Assembly: GCA_016717105.1 (NCBI GenBank)
Contig: JADKGF010000020.1
Coordinates: 1-64,000 of the forward strand
Direction: 5' to 3'
DNA length: 64,000 nt
DNA from: Saprospiraceae bacterium
GTDB lineage: Bacteria > Bacteroidota > Bacteroidia > Chitinophagales > Saprospiraceae
Shown: positions 25,579 to 36,001 of the stretch, piece by piece
How positions within the stretch are numbered: position 1 is the stretch's first letter
Layout: each line of letters begins with the position of its first letter
Made by a program: the position numbers and the translations under genes
Notes under the pieces: model-generated
The model's input: only the letters and a program-made list of their open reading frames with translations
What the model was told of the DNA's origin: nothing
The model's database searches: none

Positions 25579-28500
25579 ATGTACGAAAATTTATTTACCA
25601 AATCCCAAAAGATAAATGGCTTCTTGTTGTTGTCACTCTTTTGGATAATAAATTTTGGCTTGGCTGGAAACATCCACGCTCAAAATTTTACAGGCGGTAG
25701 TTCCACTATATATGTGGACAGCAGCGTCAAAGATTTTCCACAAATCACCAATTCGGCAGATAACGTGTTACAGTTCGTTTCGCACGGAAGACCAGGTGAA
25801 CTTTTGATCGATGGCGCGTGGAAAAACGCTCAAGAGATTGCGGCATTTTTAAAACCTCTGATCGATCAAGAAAATGGCAAAATAAGTCATGTAAATATCT
25901 ACGCATGTAATTTTGCAAGAGGCGCTATAGGCGAAGAAGCTGTAGCAATATTAGAAACAGATTTAGGAGTAAGCATAGCAGCTTCCAATGATATCACAGG
26001 TCGCGATGGCAACTGGACACTAGAAGTGGGTCAGCCATTAGCGGCTTTTGCTGTTTCTGGGTATGAGGGCAATTTGCAATTAGATCCAACAAATTTATTT
26101 TCATCTACAACGAATTGGGTACGTACTACGGTAATGTGTGAAGGAGAACTTCTCCATACGGTGCAAAATGGTACTGATTATATTATTCGTTCTGGTGGCT
26201 TAGGTATTGATATTTATACCATGGATCCAGCAACTGGTAATTTGACTTTAGCTCAAAATTTCTTAAATCATGCTTATTATGTACAAGGAGCTTTGAGTAC
26301 CTTAGTGTTAAATGGAGTTACTTATGTATATGAGTCAAATGGCAATATAGCCAATGTTTATAAATTTACTGGAGGCACATGGTCATTTGTATATGAATAT
26401 CAATATACTGATGTTAATGCTTCTGGTACAAACGCAGGATATGTTGGTGGAGCACAAACTTATATGGTCAATGGAGTTCCCTATATTTATGCACTGACAA
26501 AATATGAAGCTTCGGTAGGTAACCAATTTAACAGATGGCAAATAGATCCTGCTACTGGTTTGATAATACCTTCCACGCAAGAAACAACGTCTATTGGAGG
26601 AACTTATATCGGAACAGAATTTCAGATTGTAAATACAGCAGATGGATGGAAATTGATAGCTGCTACGGGTTACAATTATGATAATCTTCGTGTCTATGAT
26701 ATGGATGCTACTGGGAAGTTAACTGGCACTTATACAAATATACCAGTAACAGCAGGTGCTCCTCCAATTGTTGTTACCACTAATATGTTAAAGCAAGCAC
26801 CTTTTATAAATTCAGATGGTAACTTAGTGATAGCTGGTGGTGACCAAAGTGGTGGTCAAATTATTGTGTATAATCCTACCACTAATACAGTTGTTGCCAA
26901 TGTTTCAACTCCAGCTGTAGTTGAATCAGTTACTTATGGTTCGGATGGAACTAATCCTAATTATTTATATATTACATCGACAAACTCACAAGGAGCTTCA
27001 GTTATTTGGCCTCAAACAGTGATATTTGATTTAAGCACCAATACCATTGTTAATTCAGGGACAGATCTCCAAGGTGGTTATAATGGTAATCCTGGCTTTT
27101 CATCAAATAATCCGCCGCAATATGGTTCTAAAACGGAGTTGCTAGTTACCTCTACTACGGGCAATGAGTTTTATATCCAACAAGCGGCATCATGTAGCAA
27201 TAATACAGATGGTTGGTTAGCGGGAGTACCTACAACATTGCAATCAGCAAGTATACCTTTATGTGCGGCAGGTTCAACACCTCCAGCAATAACGGCTACA
27301 ACAGCAAATAATACATGTCCTGCGACAATAGTAAATCTAACCACATTGGCAAACACAGGAAGTGTGCCTAGTGGTAGTACTTTAGTATGGAGTTTAAATA
27401 ATCCACCATTATCTGCTACAGATACCTTGACTACTGCTCAAGTGTCAGCAGTAAGCGTAACGGATACCTACTACGCATATTACAGATCTACAGCAGAGGC
27501 TTGTTTTAGTCCTGCGGATATGGTTTCTGTTACTATTATTAATTGTAGCGGTTGTGGTGGCACAGGTGCTACTGATGATTTTGATTGCGATGGTGTAGCG
27601 AATAGCTCAGATCTGGATGATGACAACGATGGGATTTTAGATCTAGTGGAATGTCCAGCTCCAAATTTAATCACCAATGGTGGTTTTACTAATGGCTTAA
27701 CTGGTTGGTCTGGCTATCTTAATAATAGTGATGGTTGGCATTTAGCTAGTGTTGATGGCTATGCATCTAATATGGTCTCGATAAATGCAGATAACGCAAT
27801 AGGAACAGGTTATGTTATAAAACAAACGGTTAATTTTAGTCAGGCACAAGTGACTGGAGGTATGGTTCATCTCAGTTTTGATGCAGGTACAAACAATTTT
27901 GCTTGGCAAGGAGCATCATATCCTATTGCTGTAAATGCAAATGTGAAAGTTATGTTAGGGGGAGTGATTTATGCAACACTAACAAATCCAGATTATGGTA
28001 TGACAGCCTCTGCAACTGCATCAAATGGTGCAACCATATCACCTTCTACTTTGTCGGTGTGGGGCAATCAAACTACTGATCCAATGTCTCAAAGCAATTT
28101 AACACATTTTGATATGTATATTCCTGCTTCAGGTTTACCTGCGTCAGGAGATTTTCAATTGATGTTTAATTCAAGTCACTATGGTGTTGATTGGTCTTTT
28201 TCTAATTTTGTTTTAGATGCTCCTGCAACACCTTGTGATGCAGATGGAGACAATATTCCAAACATATTTGACACCGATAGTGATAACGATGGTTGTACTG
28301 ATGCTTATGAAGCTGGCACTAGCACTTCAAATGTAGCCACTGTGGGTACTTCTTATGGACCAAATGGTTTTGCAGATAATCTTGAAACAGCTGGTAATGG
28401 TGTTTATACTGGTACTTATACTTATAGTAATGCTACGAATGCATCAATAGCTACATGTCCATGTTCAGATCCAACTTTAATGGCAGCCAACTGCGATTTT

Positions 28501-31500
28501 GATGGCGATGGTATTAATAATGATGTGGATTTAGATGATGACAATGACGGAGTGCCAGATTATATAGAAAGTTGTGTGTCTGGAAATCAGGTAAATTTTC
28601 AAAACGTACAAGATGTAAGTACTGCTGGTGACTGGACTACCTTACAAGCTGATATGGTTGTAGGTGGTGTAGTAGTAGGTATGGTAACTTGGCAAAATAA
28701 CCTTGGTTGGACTACCAGTAATGCTGGTAGGGGAACAACCTTTGATGGCCAATATTTATTTTACTCAAGTGCAACTGGAGTTACAGATGCGAATGGTACA
28801 GCAACAGCTACAGGTTTTGACGGAGCTTTGTTAACAATAACACCAGCTCCTGGCTATACGTTTTCTGGTACAATTAACTTTGTTGAGAATTCAAACTATT
28901 CTCAATTTAATCGAGATGGTATAAATGGTTATTCATCAGGGGGAATCGATAATTCAGGAACTTTTACGCATACATTTGGTACAAATGCAGATGGCACTGT
29001 AATTAATGCAATTTTTCAAGAATATGGCACCAATACAGCTTATGTGGTGAATTATAATACGGGAGATTCTTTTAATAATACAACTCCAATTTTAGACCAA
29101 CAAAATTCGATGCCTCAAGGAACATCGGGTGGTTCTACAAGTGCATGGGGTGCATTAATACCATTCAATTCTACCAATACTAGTCCATTTACATTTAATT
29201 ATTACGCTCCAACAAATGCTGTAGCATGGGAAACTAGCTCAATTAGTTTTGATAATTTGACTGTGACATGTGGAAGTAATGACACTGATGGCGATGGAAT
29301 TGCAAATGAATTTGATTTAGATAGCGATGGTGATGGTTGTCCAGATGCGGTTGAAGCTTCTGTTTCAGGTACATTATTACCTGGTTCTGTAGTAAATACT
29401 GGCGGTACATCTACAATGTCAAATGCCATTGCCCAAGGTATTTATGGAACCAATGGTTTGGCTAATAGCTTAGAAACCAATGATTCTGGATCAGCAACTA
29501 TAACTTATAATAACACTTATAATTTATATGCCTTAAATATTGATGTAAACCTTTGTGCCGATAACGATGGCGATGGCAAGATAAACTTTACAGATTGGGA
29601 TGATGATAATGATGGCATATTAGATGCAGTAGAGAGCCCTGCATGTTTTTATACAGAAGCGGAAGCTCATACTATCGTAAGTATAACATCTGATATGATA
29701 ACAAATACATCTTTGGCTCCTGCTACAAAAATTCAGCCAGGGACCAACTTGCCTTTGTTATATGATGGAAATACGACCGCATATAATATGAGAATTTTTG
29801 CTACTTCATTATTATTGAATGGAATGGCGGTTTATACAGTTGAATACAATACACCTGTAAAAATCACTAGTTTAACTTTAGTAAAAACGGCTCAATTAAC
29901 ATATGATGTTGATTCTTATATATTACAAGGTTCAAATGATAATATGAATTGGACAACATTAAGCAATCCGACTAATGACCTTAATGGTAATCTTGTATTA
30001 ACAAATACCTTGTTACCAAACAATCAATATAAATATTATAGGGTTTTAGATTATGCACATGTTTCAGGAACTCTTGGAGATGTTTCTCAAACGGCTGCAT
30101 CAACGCGATATACAAGTGAAATTTTGATTGTTTATCCTAGTTCTACTACTTACGTCGCAAGTGCTTATCCTAAGCCAACATGTACTGGCTATAATGCAGA
30201 TGGAGATAATGTTCTTAATCACTTAGATCCCGATAGCGATGGTGACGGGTGTCCAGACGCTGTAGAAGGAGGCGGAAGCTTCACAGATGGCGATTTAACC
30301 AATGCAGATAACTTATGTAATACAACTAGTTGTGTTGACATAAATGGTATACCTACTGTAGCAACTTCAAGTGGCCAAACAATAGGTGACAGCCAAAATG
30401 CAAGCGTACAAAGTGCAGACTGTGTTGATAATACAGATACTGACGGTGATGGTACGCCTGATACAACTGATTCAGCTCCAAATGATCCATGTGTTGATTA
30501 TACAATTGGCTCAGAAGTGATCACAGGAAGTTTGTGGGCGAGTGCCGATTGTGATGGTGATGGTGTTACAAATGGTGCAGAATCTACCGCGACTGTTGGT
30601 CCGACTACTAACCCATATAATCCTTGTGAATTTAATGTTACAGAAGTTTCTTTAGTGTCGACATCAACTGGCGATTGTGATGGCGATGGTGTCACCAATG
30701 CTGATGAGATCAACGGTACAGATGGCAATCCATTGACTACCACTGACAATACCGATGCTAATGATCCTTGTGATTACAATGCAGTAGATCAAGGTACACC
30801 TAGTGCTGCTTGGCTTGCTGCTGACTGTGATGGTGACGGTAATCCGAATGGTACAGATAACAATCCATTGACACCAACGGCACTTAATGATAGTGGTACG
30901 GCTCCTTTTGGTACGACAACTAGCATTAATATCTTAAATAATGATGATTTCTTAGCCAATGATGGCAATACCATTACCAATGTTGGTACAGGTACCGCTG
31001 GTGGTACTATTGTTTTCGATCCTATTACTGGTGAGTTAGATTATACACCACTTGCTACAGAAGTTGGTACTACCGTAACGGTCGTTTATGAAGTTTGTCA
31101 AGGCACGGTGTGCGATCAGGCTACGGTGACTATTACAATTCCTGCTTCTGGTGATTCTGACGGCGATGGTGTCACTGATGCTCAAGAATCTATTGACGGT
31201 ACTGACCCGAATAATCCATGTAGTTTTGTGTTAGCAAGCGTTAGCCAAATTGCAACAAGCATAGGCGACTGTGATGGTGATGGCGTGACGAATGCAGCAG
31301 AGATCAACGGCCCAGACGGAGCAGTTGGTGGCGGCGATGGTACAAACCCAACAAACCCTTGTAGCTTGAATGTAAGTCAAGTAACGTTAACTGCGACTTC
31401 AACTGGCGATTGCGATGGCGATGGCGTGACCAATGCTGATGAGATCAACGGTACCGATGGCAATCCATTGACTACCACTGACAATACCGATGCTAATGAT

Positions 31501-34500
31501 CCTTGTGATTACAATGCCGTAGATCAAGGTACACCTAGTGCTACTTGGCTTGCTGCTGATTGTGATGGTGACGGTAATCCTAACGGTACTGATAATAATC
31601 CATTGACACCAACGGCACTTAATGATAGTGGTACGGCTCCTTTTGGTACGACAACTAGCATTAATATCTTAAATAATGATGATTTCTTAGCCAATGATGG
31701 CAATACAATCACCAGAACTGGTGGTACCGCTGGTGGTACTATTGTTTTCGATCCTATTACTGGTGAGTTAGATTATACACCACTTGCTACAGAAGTTGGT
31801 ACTACCGTAACGGTCGTTTATGAAGTTTGTCAAGGCACGGTGTGCGATCAGGCTACAGTGACTATTACAATTCCTGCTTCTGGTGATTCTGACGGCGATG
31901 GTGTCACTGATGCTCAGGAATCTATTGACGGTACTGACCCTAATAATCCATGTAGTTTAGTATTGGCAAGTGTAAGCCAAATTGCAACAAGCACAGGCGA
32001 CTGTGATGGCGATGGCGTAACGAATGCAGCAGAGATCAACGGCCCAGACGGTGCAGTTGGTGGCGGCGATGGTACAAACCCAACAAACCCATGTAGCTTG
32101 AATGTAAGTCAAGTAACGTTAACTGCGACTTCAACTGGCGATTGTGATGGCGATGGTGTTACCAATGCTGATGAGATCAACGGTACCGATGGCAATCCAT
32201 TGACTACCACTGATAATACCGATGCTAATGATCCTTGTGATTACAATGCCGTAGATCAAGGTACACCTAGTGCTACTTGGCTTGCTGCTGATTGTGATGG
32301 TGATGGTAATCCTAATGGTACTGATAACAATCCATTGACACCAACGGCACTTAATGATAGTGGTACGGCTCCTTTTGGTACGACAACTAGCATTAATATC
32401 TTAAATAATGATGATTTCTTAGCCAATGATGGCAATACAATCACTAGAACTGGTGGTACCGCTGGTGGTACTATTGTTTTCGATCCTATTACTGGTGAGT
32501 TAGATTATACACCACTTGCTACAGAAGTTGGTACTACCGTAACGGTCGTTTATGAAGTTTGTCAAGGCACGGTGTGCGATCAGGCTACAGTGACTATTAC
32601 AATTCCTGCTTCTGGTGATTCTGACGGCGATGGTGTCACTGATGCTCAAGAATCTATTGACGGTACTGACCCGAATAATCCATGTAGTTTAGTATTGGCA
32701 AGTGTAAGCCAAATTGCAACAAGCACAGGCGACTGTGATGGTGATGGCGTAACGAATGCAGCAGAGATCAACGGCCCAGACGGTGCAGTGGGTGGCGGCG
32801 ATGGTACAAACCCAACAAACCCATGTAGCTTGAATGTAAGTCAAGTAACGTTAACTGCGACTTCAACTGGCGATTGTGATGGCGATGGTGTCACCAATGC
32901 GGATGAGATCAACGGTACCGATGGCAATCCATTGACTACCACTGACAATACCGATGCTAATGATCCTTGTGATTACAATGCGGTAGATCAAGGTACACCT
33001 AGTGCTACTTGGCTTGCCGCTGATTGTGATGGTGATGGTAATCCTAACGGTACTGATAACAATCCATTGACACCTTCAGCACTTAATGATAGTGGTACGG
33101 CTCCTTTTGGTACGACAACTAGCATTAATATCTTAAATAATGATGATTTCTTAGCCAATGATGGCAATACAATCACTAGAACTGGTGGTACCGCTGGTGG
33201 TACTATTGTTTTCGATCCTATTACTGGTGAGTTAGATTATACACCACTTGCTACAGAAGTTGGTACTACCGTAACGGTCGTTTATGAAGTTTGTCAAGGC
33301 ACGGTGTGCGATCAGGCTACAGTGACTATTACAATTCCTGCTTCTGGTGATTCTGACGGCGATGGTGTCACTGATGCTCAGGAATCTATTGACGGTACTG
33401 ACCCGAATAATCCATGTAGTTTAGTATTGGCAAGTGTAAGCCAAATTGCAACAAGCACAGGCGACTGTGATGGTGATGGTGTAACGAATGCAGCAGAGAT
33501 CAACGGCCCAGACGGTGCAGTGGGTGGCGGCGATGGTACAAACCCAACAAACCCTTGTAGCTTGAATGTAAGTCAAGTAACGTTAACTGCGACCAGTACT
33601 GGCGATTGTGATGGCGACGGCGTAACGAATGCAGACGAAATCAACGGTACAGATGGCAATCCATTGACTACCACTGACAATACAGATGCTAATGATCCTT
33701 GTGATTACAATGCAGTAGATCAAGGTACGCCTAGTGCTACTTGGCTTGCTGCTGATTGTGATGGTGATGGTAATCCGAATGGTACAGATAACAATCCATT
33801 GACACCAACGGCACTTAATGATAGTGGTACCGCGGCATTAGGCTCAACCACTACAATCAATATATTAAGTAATGATGACTTTTTACCTAATGATGGCAAT
33901 ACAATCACTAGAACTGGTGGTACTGCTGGTGGTACAGTAACTTTCAATCCTATCACAGGTACAATGGATTATACTCCATTAGCAAGTGAAGTTGGTACGT
34001 CTGTTACCGTAATTTATACAGTATGTAATCCTGTACCTAATCCAGATGTTTGTGCAACTGCCACAGTTACTATTAATGTTATTTCTAGTTGTGTTACACC
34101 GATTTTGAAAGTATTGCTTGAAGGTCCTATTGTTGATAATGGTAGTACGGGTACCATGACCACCAAATTGTTCAATTTGGGTTATTTACCTGGCCAACAA
34201 CCTTCTACGTTCTTAGGTATTGCAACTCCTGCTGGACAGCCTTACGATACTGCACCTTGGTTTTACGCAGGTTCTGAAGGTGACGCCTATACAACAGCAT
34301 TAGGTCCCAAAGCAGGATATCCAACCAATACAACAGATTGGGTTTTGGTTAGTCTGAGAACTTCAACTTCGGTATCATCTACTGTTTGCACTAAAGCTGC
34401 ACTATTATTAAATGATGGTACTGTTCAGATGGTTTCTGGTTTCGATTGTTGTGATATTGATCTAAATCAAACTTATTTCATCGTTGTTGAACATAGAAAT

Positions 34501-34833
34501 CACTTGATCACCATGTCTCATGTTAAGGTGGCTATTTCCAATAATACCATCTCTTATGACTTTACAGCTCAAAATTCTTACAGATCATTGTTGGGTTATG
34601 GTCAAAAATTGATCAATGGTAAATATGTAATGTATGCAGGTAATGGGCAACAAGTTATCTCATCTTCTGCAGATACTGATATTAACTCTAATGACAGTGA
34701 CCTTTGGAGAACTCAAAATGGTTCCAACAGTAGTTATTATCTCAATGATTTTGAATTGAACGGGGACGCTAATGTACAGGACAAAAATCTTTGGTTATTA
34801 AATAACGGTGTATTTTCTGATGTACCTAGGTAA
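25579..34833 (+). CDS. Giant (3084 aa) DUF4347 surface protein with Ca-binding and tandem repeats
   Basis: A signal peptide (about 1-35, ending IHAQ) is followed by a DUF4347 domain (about 43-155). That domain contains LQFVSHGRPGELLIDG (His69), VNIYACNFARGAIGEE (Cys110) and SNDITGRDGNWTLEVG. Residues ~167-535 look like a beta-propeller. Then come Cys-flanked domains joined by DxDxDG thrombospondin type-3-like calcium repeats (~670-1690), and four near-identical 244-residue repeats plus a partial fifth (~1695-2830). The C-terminal region (~2830-3084) ends with a dockerin-like NGDANVQDKNLWLLNNG. I see no canonical T9SS type A tail; export probably uses the C-terminal region or another tail type. 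It is likely a large adhesin or matrix protein. The DUF4347 His/Cys pair is discussed as a possible protease dyad. Confidence 0.88.
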   Translation: MYENLFTKSQKINGFLLLSLFWIINFGLAGNIHAQNFTGGSSTIYVDSSVKDFPQITNSADNVLQFVSHGRPGELLIDGAWKNAQEIAAFLKPLIDQENGKISHVNIYACNFARGAIGEEAVAILETDLGVSIAASNDITGRDGNWTLEVGQPLAAFAVSGYEGNLQLDPTNLFSSTTNWVRTTVMCEGELLHTVQNGTDYIIRSGGLGIDIYTMDPATGNLTLAQNFLNHAYYVQGALSTLVLNGVTYVYESNGNIANVYKFTGGTWSFVYEYQYTDVNASGTNAGYVGGAQTYMVNGVPYIYALTKYEASVGNQFNRWQIDPATGLIIPSTQETTSIGGTYIGTEFQIVNTADGWKLIAATGYNYDNLRVYDMDATGKLTGTYTNIPVTAGAPPIVVTTNMLKQAPFINSDGNLVIAGGDQSGGQIIVYNPTTNTVVANVSTPAVVESVTYGSDGTNPNYLYITSTNSQGASVIWPQTVIFDLSTNTIVNSGTDLQGGYNGNPGFSSNNPPQYGSKTELLVTSTTGNEFYIQQAASCSNNTDGWLAGVPTTLQSASIPLCAAGSTPPAITATTANNTCPATIVNLTTLANTGSVPSGSTLVWSLNNPPLSATDTLTTAQVSAVSVTDTYYAYYRSTAEACFSPADMVSVTIINCSGCGGTGATDDFDCDGVANSSDLDDDNDGILDLVECPAPNLITNGGFTNGLTGWSGYLNNSDGWHLASVDGYASNMVSINADNAIGTGYVIKQTVNFSQAQVTGGMVHLSFDAGTNNFAWQGASYPIAVNANVKVMLGGVIYATLTNPDYGMTASATASNGATISPSTLSVWGNQTTDPMSQSNLTHFDMYIPASGLPASGDFQLMFNSSHYGVDWSFSNFVLDAPATPCDADGDNIPNIFDTDSDNDGCTDAYEAGTSTSNVATVGTSYGPNGFADNLETAGNGVYTGTYTYSNATNASIATCPCSDPTLMAANCDFDGDGINNDVDLDDDNDGVPDYIESCVSGNQVNFQNVQDVSTAGDWTTLQADMVVGGVVVGMVTWQNNLGWTTSNAGRGTTFDGQYLFYSSATGVTDANGTATATGFDGALLTITPAPGYTFSGTINFVENSNYSQFNRDGINGYSSGGIDNSGTFTHTFGTNADGTVINAIFQEYGTNTAYVVNYNTGDSFNNTTPILDQQNSMPQGTSGGSTSAWGALIPFNSTNTSPFTFNYYAPTNAVAWETSSISFDNLTVTCGSNDTDGDGIANEFDLDSDGDGCPDAVEASVSGTLLPGSVVNTGGTSTMSNAIAQGIYGTNGLANSLETNDSGSATITYNNTYNLYALNIDVNLCADNDGDGKINFTDWDDDNDGILDAVESPACFYTEAEAHTIVSITSDMITNTSLAPATKIQPGTNLPLLYDGNTTAYNMRIFATSLLLNGMAVYTVEYNTPVKITSLTLVKTAQLTYDVDSYILQGSNDNMNWTTLSNPTNDLNGNLVLTNTLLPNNQYKYYRVLDYAHVSGTLGDVSQTAASTRYTSEILIVYPSSTTYVASAYPKPTCTGYNADGDNVLNHLDPDSDGDGCPDAVEGGGSFTDGDLTNADNLCNTTSCVDINGIPTVATSSGQTIGDSQNASVQSADCVDNTDTDGDGTPDTTDSAPNDPCVDYTIGSEVITGSLWASADCDGDGVTNGAESTATVGPTTNPYNPCEFNVTEVSLVSTSTGDCDGDGVTNADEINGTDGNPLTTTDNTDANDPCDYNAVDQGTPSAAWLAADCDGDGNPNGTDNNPLTPTALNDSGTAPFGTTTSINILNNDDFLANDGNTITNVGTGTAGGTIVFDPITGELDYTPLATEVGTTVTVVYEVCQGTVCDQATVTITIPASGDSDGDGVTDAQESIDGTDPNNPCSFVLASVSQIATSIGDCDGDGVTNAAEINGPDGAVGGGDGTNPTNPCSLNVSQVTLTATSTGDCDGDGVTNADEINGTDGNPLTTTDNTDANDPCDYNAVDQGTPSATWLAADCDGDGNPNGTDNNPLTPTALNDSGTAPFGTTTSINILNNDDFLANDGNTITRTGGTAGGTIVFDPITGELDYTPLATEVGTTVTVVYEVCQGTVCDQATVTITIPASGDSDGDGVTDAQESIDGTDPNNPCSLVLASVSQIATSTGDCDGDGVTNAAEINGPDGAVGGGDGTNPTNPCSLNVSQVTLTATSTGDCDGDGVTNADEINGTDGNPLTTTDNTDANDPCDYNAVDQGTPSATWLAADCDGDGNPNGTDNNPLTPTALNDSGTAPFGTTTSINILNNDDFLANDGNTITRTGGTAGGTIVFDPITGELDYTPLATEVGTTVTVVYEVCQGTVCDQATVTITIPASGDSDGDGVTDAQESIDGTDPNNPCSLVLASVSQIATSTGDCDGDGVTNAAEINGPDGAVGGGDGTNPTNPCSLNVSQVTLTATSTGDCDGDGVTNADEINGTDGNPLTTTDNTDANDPCDYNAVDQGTPSATWLAADCDGDGNPNGTDNNPLTPSALNDSGTAPFGTTTSINILNNDDFLANDGNTITRTGGTAGGTIVFDPITGELDYTPLATEVGTTVTVVYEVCQGTVCDQATVTITIPASGDSDGDGVTDAQESIDGTDPNNPCSLVLASVSQIATSTGDCDGDGVTNAAEINGPDGAVGGGDGTNPTNPCSLNVSQVTLTATSTGDCDGDGVTNADEINGTDGNPLTTTDNTDANDPCDYNAVDQGTPSATWLAADCDGDGNPNGTDNNPLTPTALNDSGTAALGSTTTINILSNDDFLPNDGNTITRTGGTAGGTVTFNPITGTMDYTPLASEVGTSVTVIYTVCNPVPNPDVCATATVTINVISSCVTPILKVLLEGPIVDNGSTGTMTTKLFNLGYLPGQQPSTFLGIATPAGQPYDTAPWFYAGSEGDAYTTALGPKAGYPTNTTDWVLVSLRTSTSVSSTVCTKAALLLNDGTVQMVSGFDCCDIDLNQTYFIVVEHRNHLITMSHVKVAISNNTISYDFTAQNSYRSLLGYGQKLINGKYVMYAGNGQQVISSSADTDINSNDSDLWRTQNGSNSSYYLNDFELNGDANVQDKNLWLLNNGVFSDVPR
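30661..34080 (+). repeat. 732-bp in-frame tandem repeats inside the giant gene
   Basis: Units start at about 30661 (735 bp), 31396, 32128, 32860 and 33592 (partial, diverging at its 3' end), with a 732-bp period. Each encodes TSTGDCDGDGVTNADEINGT, an NDSGTAPFGTTTSINILNND cadherin/Ig-like domain and SDGDGVTDAQESIDGTDPNN. The middle copies are almost identical at the DNA level, including silent sites, indicating recent amplification or gene conversion. The first unit has one extra codon (TNVGTGTAGG against TRTGGTAGG). Confidence 0.95.
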
Positions 34834-34842
34834 GTTAACCTC

Positions 34843-34887
34843 GGGATCTATCCTGCCTTTTATTGGTAGGGTAGATCCCTTCTTCTT
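34843..34887 (+). terminator. Rho-independent terminator after the giant gene
   Basis: Arms GGGATCTATCCTGCC (34843-34857) and GGTAGGGTAGATCCC (34865-34879) pair around a 7-base loop, followed by TTCTTCTT. It separates the giant gene from the following LAGQN-domain gene. Confidence 0.85.
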
Positions 34888-34956
34888 AATTTACATTTTA
34901 ATATTTTCCTATTCAATCAATTCTTATTACATAATTATTCTTTCAACTTTAATATA

Positions 34957-35958
34957 ATGAAAAACATATTCTTTAGCTTATCTTTATTCTTTGTCGTTCT
35001 TAATCTTAATGCGCAAAATTATGATGTACGATTCAATAGAACAAGTGTCAATTGTCAAACTCGTCAAGTTTGTTATGATGTACAGATCAGACCCAATGGA
35101 GCAACGCCATTTTATCTAGCTGGCCAAAATTGGCGGATTTATTGGGATGCTACCAAAGCAACTTTTGTCTCTGGTACATCCGTGCTCCCTACCCCACTCT
35201 ATACGCCTTATACGCAAGTTCAATTGGTTCAGAATGCCAATGCGGATGGTGTTAATGGTACATTAAATTTCGAAGCCAACTTAAGTTTTTTGAACTATTA
35301 CATGGACTTAAATAATACTGTTAGTGGTGGTATTTTATTGCCTGCGGGCCAATGGACCACAACTTCAAATCTTTGTTTTACTGTAGCTCAAGCGGTTATT
35401 GACAACCCAAATACCTGTATAGAAATGGTCTTTGGTCGTGAATCACGCACTGCACCGTATGCAACCGCTTATGTTGAAGTTTCCAGATGGCTTTCTGCTG
35501 GTGTAACAACCAATTCAACAGGTATTTTATACGACGATATGGACGCAACCGATGGCGATCAAGCATGTTTTGATGTGGTCTGTGCTATTTCTGGAATATC
35601 TATTGCAGATGTTACTGTTAATGAAGGTGTTGGAAACGCTACCGTTCAGGTGTGTATTCCTGCTGCAACAACGGCTCCTGTGACTGTTACTTTAAATACT
35701 AGTAATGGTACTGCGACTACTCCACAAGATTATACTGCTCTATCCAATGTATTGGTAACTATTCCTGCCGGCCAAACATGTACTTCGGTAACGATACCAA
35801 TTACAGATGACACCATAAATGAATCTGGCGAATCATTTAATATTACGCTTACAAATCCATCTGCTAATGCAGCTATTTCTGATGGTTCATCTACCGTTAG
35901 TATTATTGATAATGACGCAGCATGTAATGCACAAGCTCCTGTGATTAGTGGTAATTAA
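34957..35958 (+). CDS. Secreted LAGQN-domain + Calx-beta protein
   Basis: The 333-residue protein has a signal peptide (about 1-20, LNLNAQ). A domain at about 25-195 with CYDVQIRPNGATPFYLAGQN and RIYWDATK is homologous to the N-terminal domain at 24646-25518. A Calx-beta domain follows (about 205-320, ISIADVTVNEGVGNATVQVC ... ITDDTINESGESFNITL). It stops at VISGN with no T9SS tail, unlike its paralogue. It may be truncated, exported by another route, or retained through partner binding. Calx-beta domains bind Ca2+. The next gene starts 43 bp later. Confidence 0.8.
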   Translation: MKNIFFSLSLFFVVLNLNAQNYDVRFNRTSVNCQTRQVCYDVQIRPNGATPFYLAGQNWRIYWDATKATFVSGTSVLPTPLYTPYTQVQLVQNANADGVNGTLNFEANLSFLNYYMDLNNTVSGGILLPAGQWTTTSNLCFTVAQAVIDNPNTCIEMVFGRESRTAPYATAYVEVSRWLSAGVTTNSTGILYDDMDATDGDQACFDVVCAISGISIADVTVNEGVGNATVQVCIPAATTAPVTVTLNTSNGTATTPQDYTALSNVLVTIPAGQTCTSVTIPITDDTINESGESFNITLTNPSANAAISDGSSTVSIIDNDAACNAQAPVISGN

Positions 35959-36001
35959 TAGATGGATCTTAATATTTATTTTTTAGTGTTAAAAAATAAA
36001 A

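Noticed and set aside
30498..33956. Regularly spaced antisense open frames of 62-83 codons at 732-bp period
   Set aside because: They are shadows of the tandem repeats of the giant gene and have no independent support.
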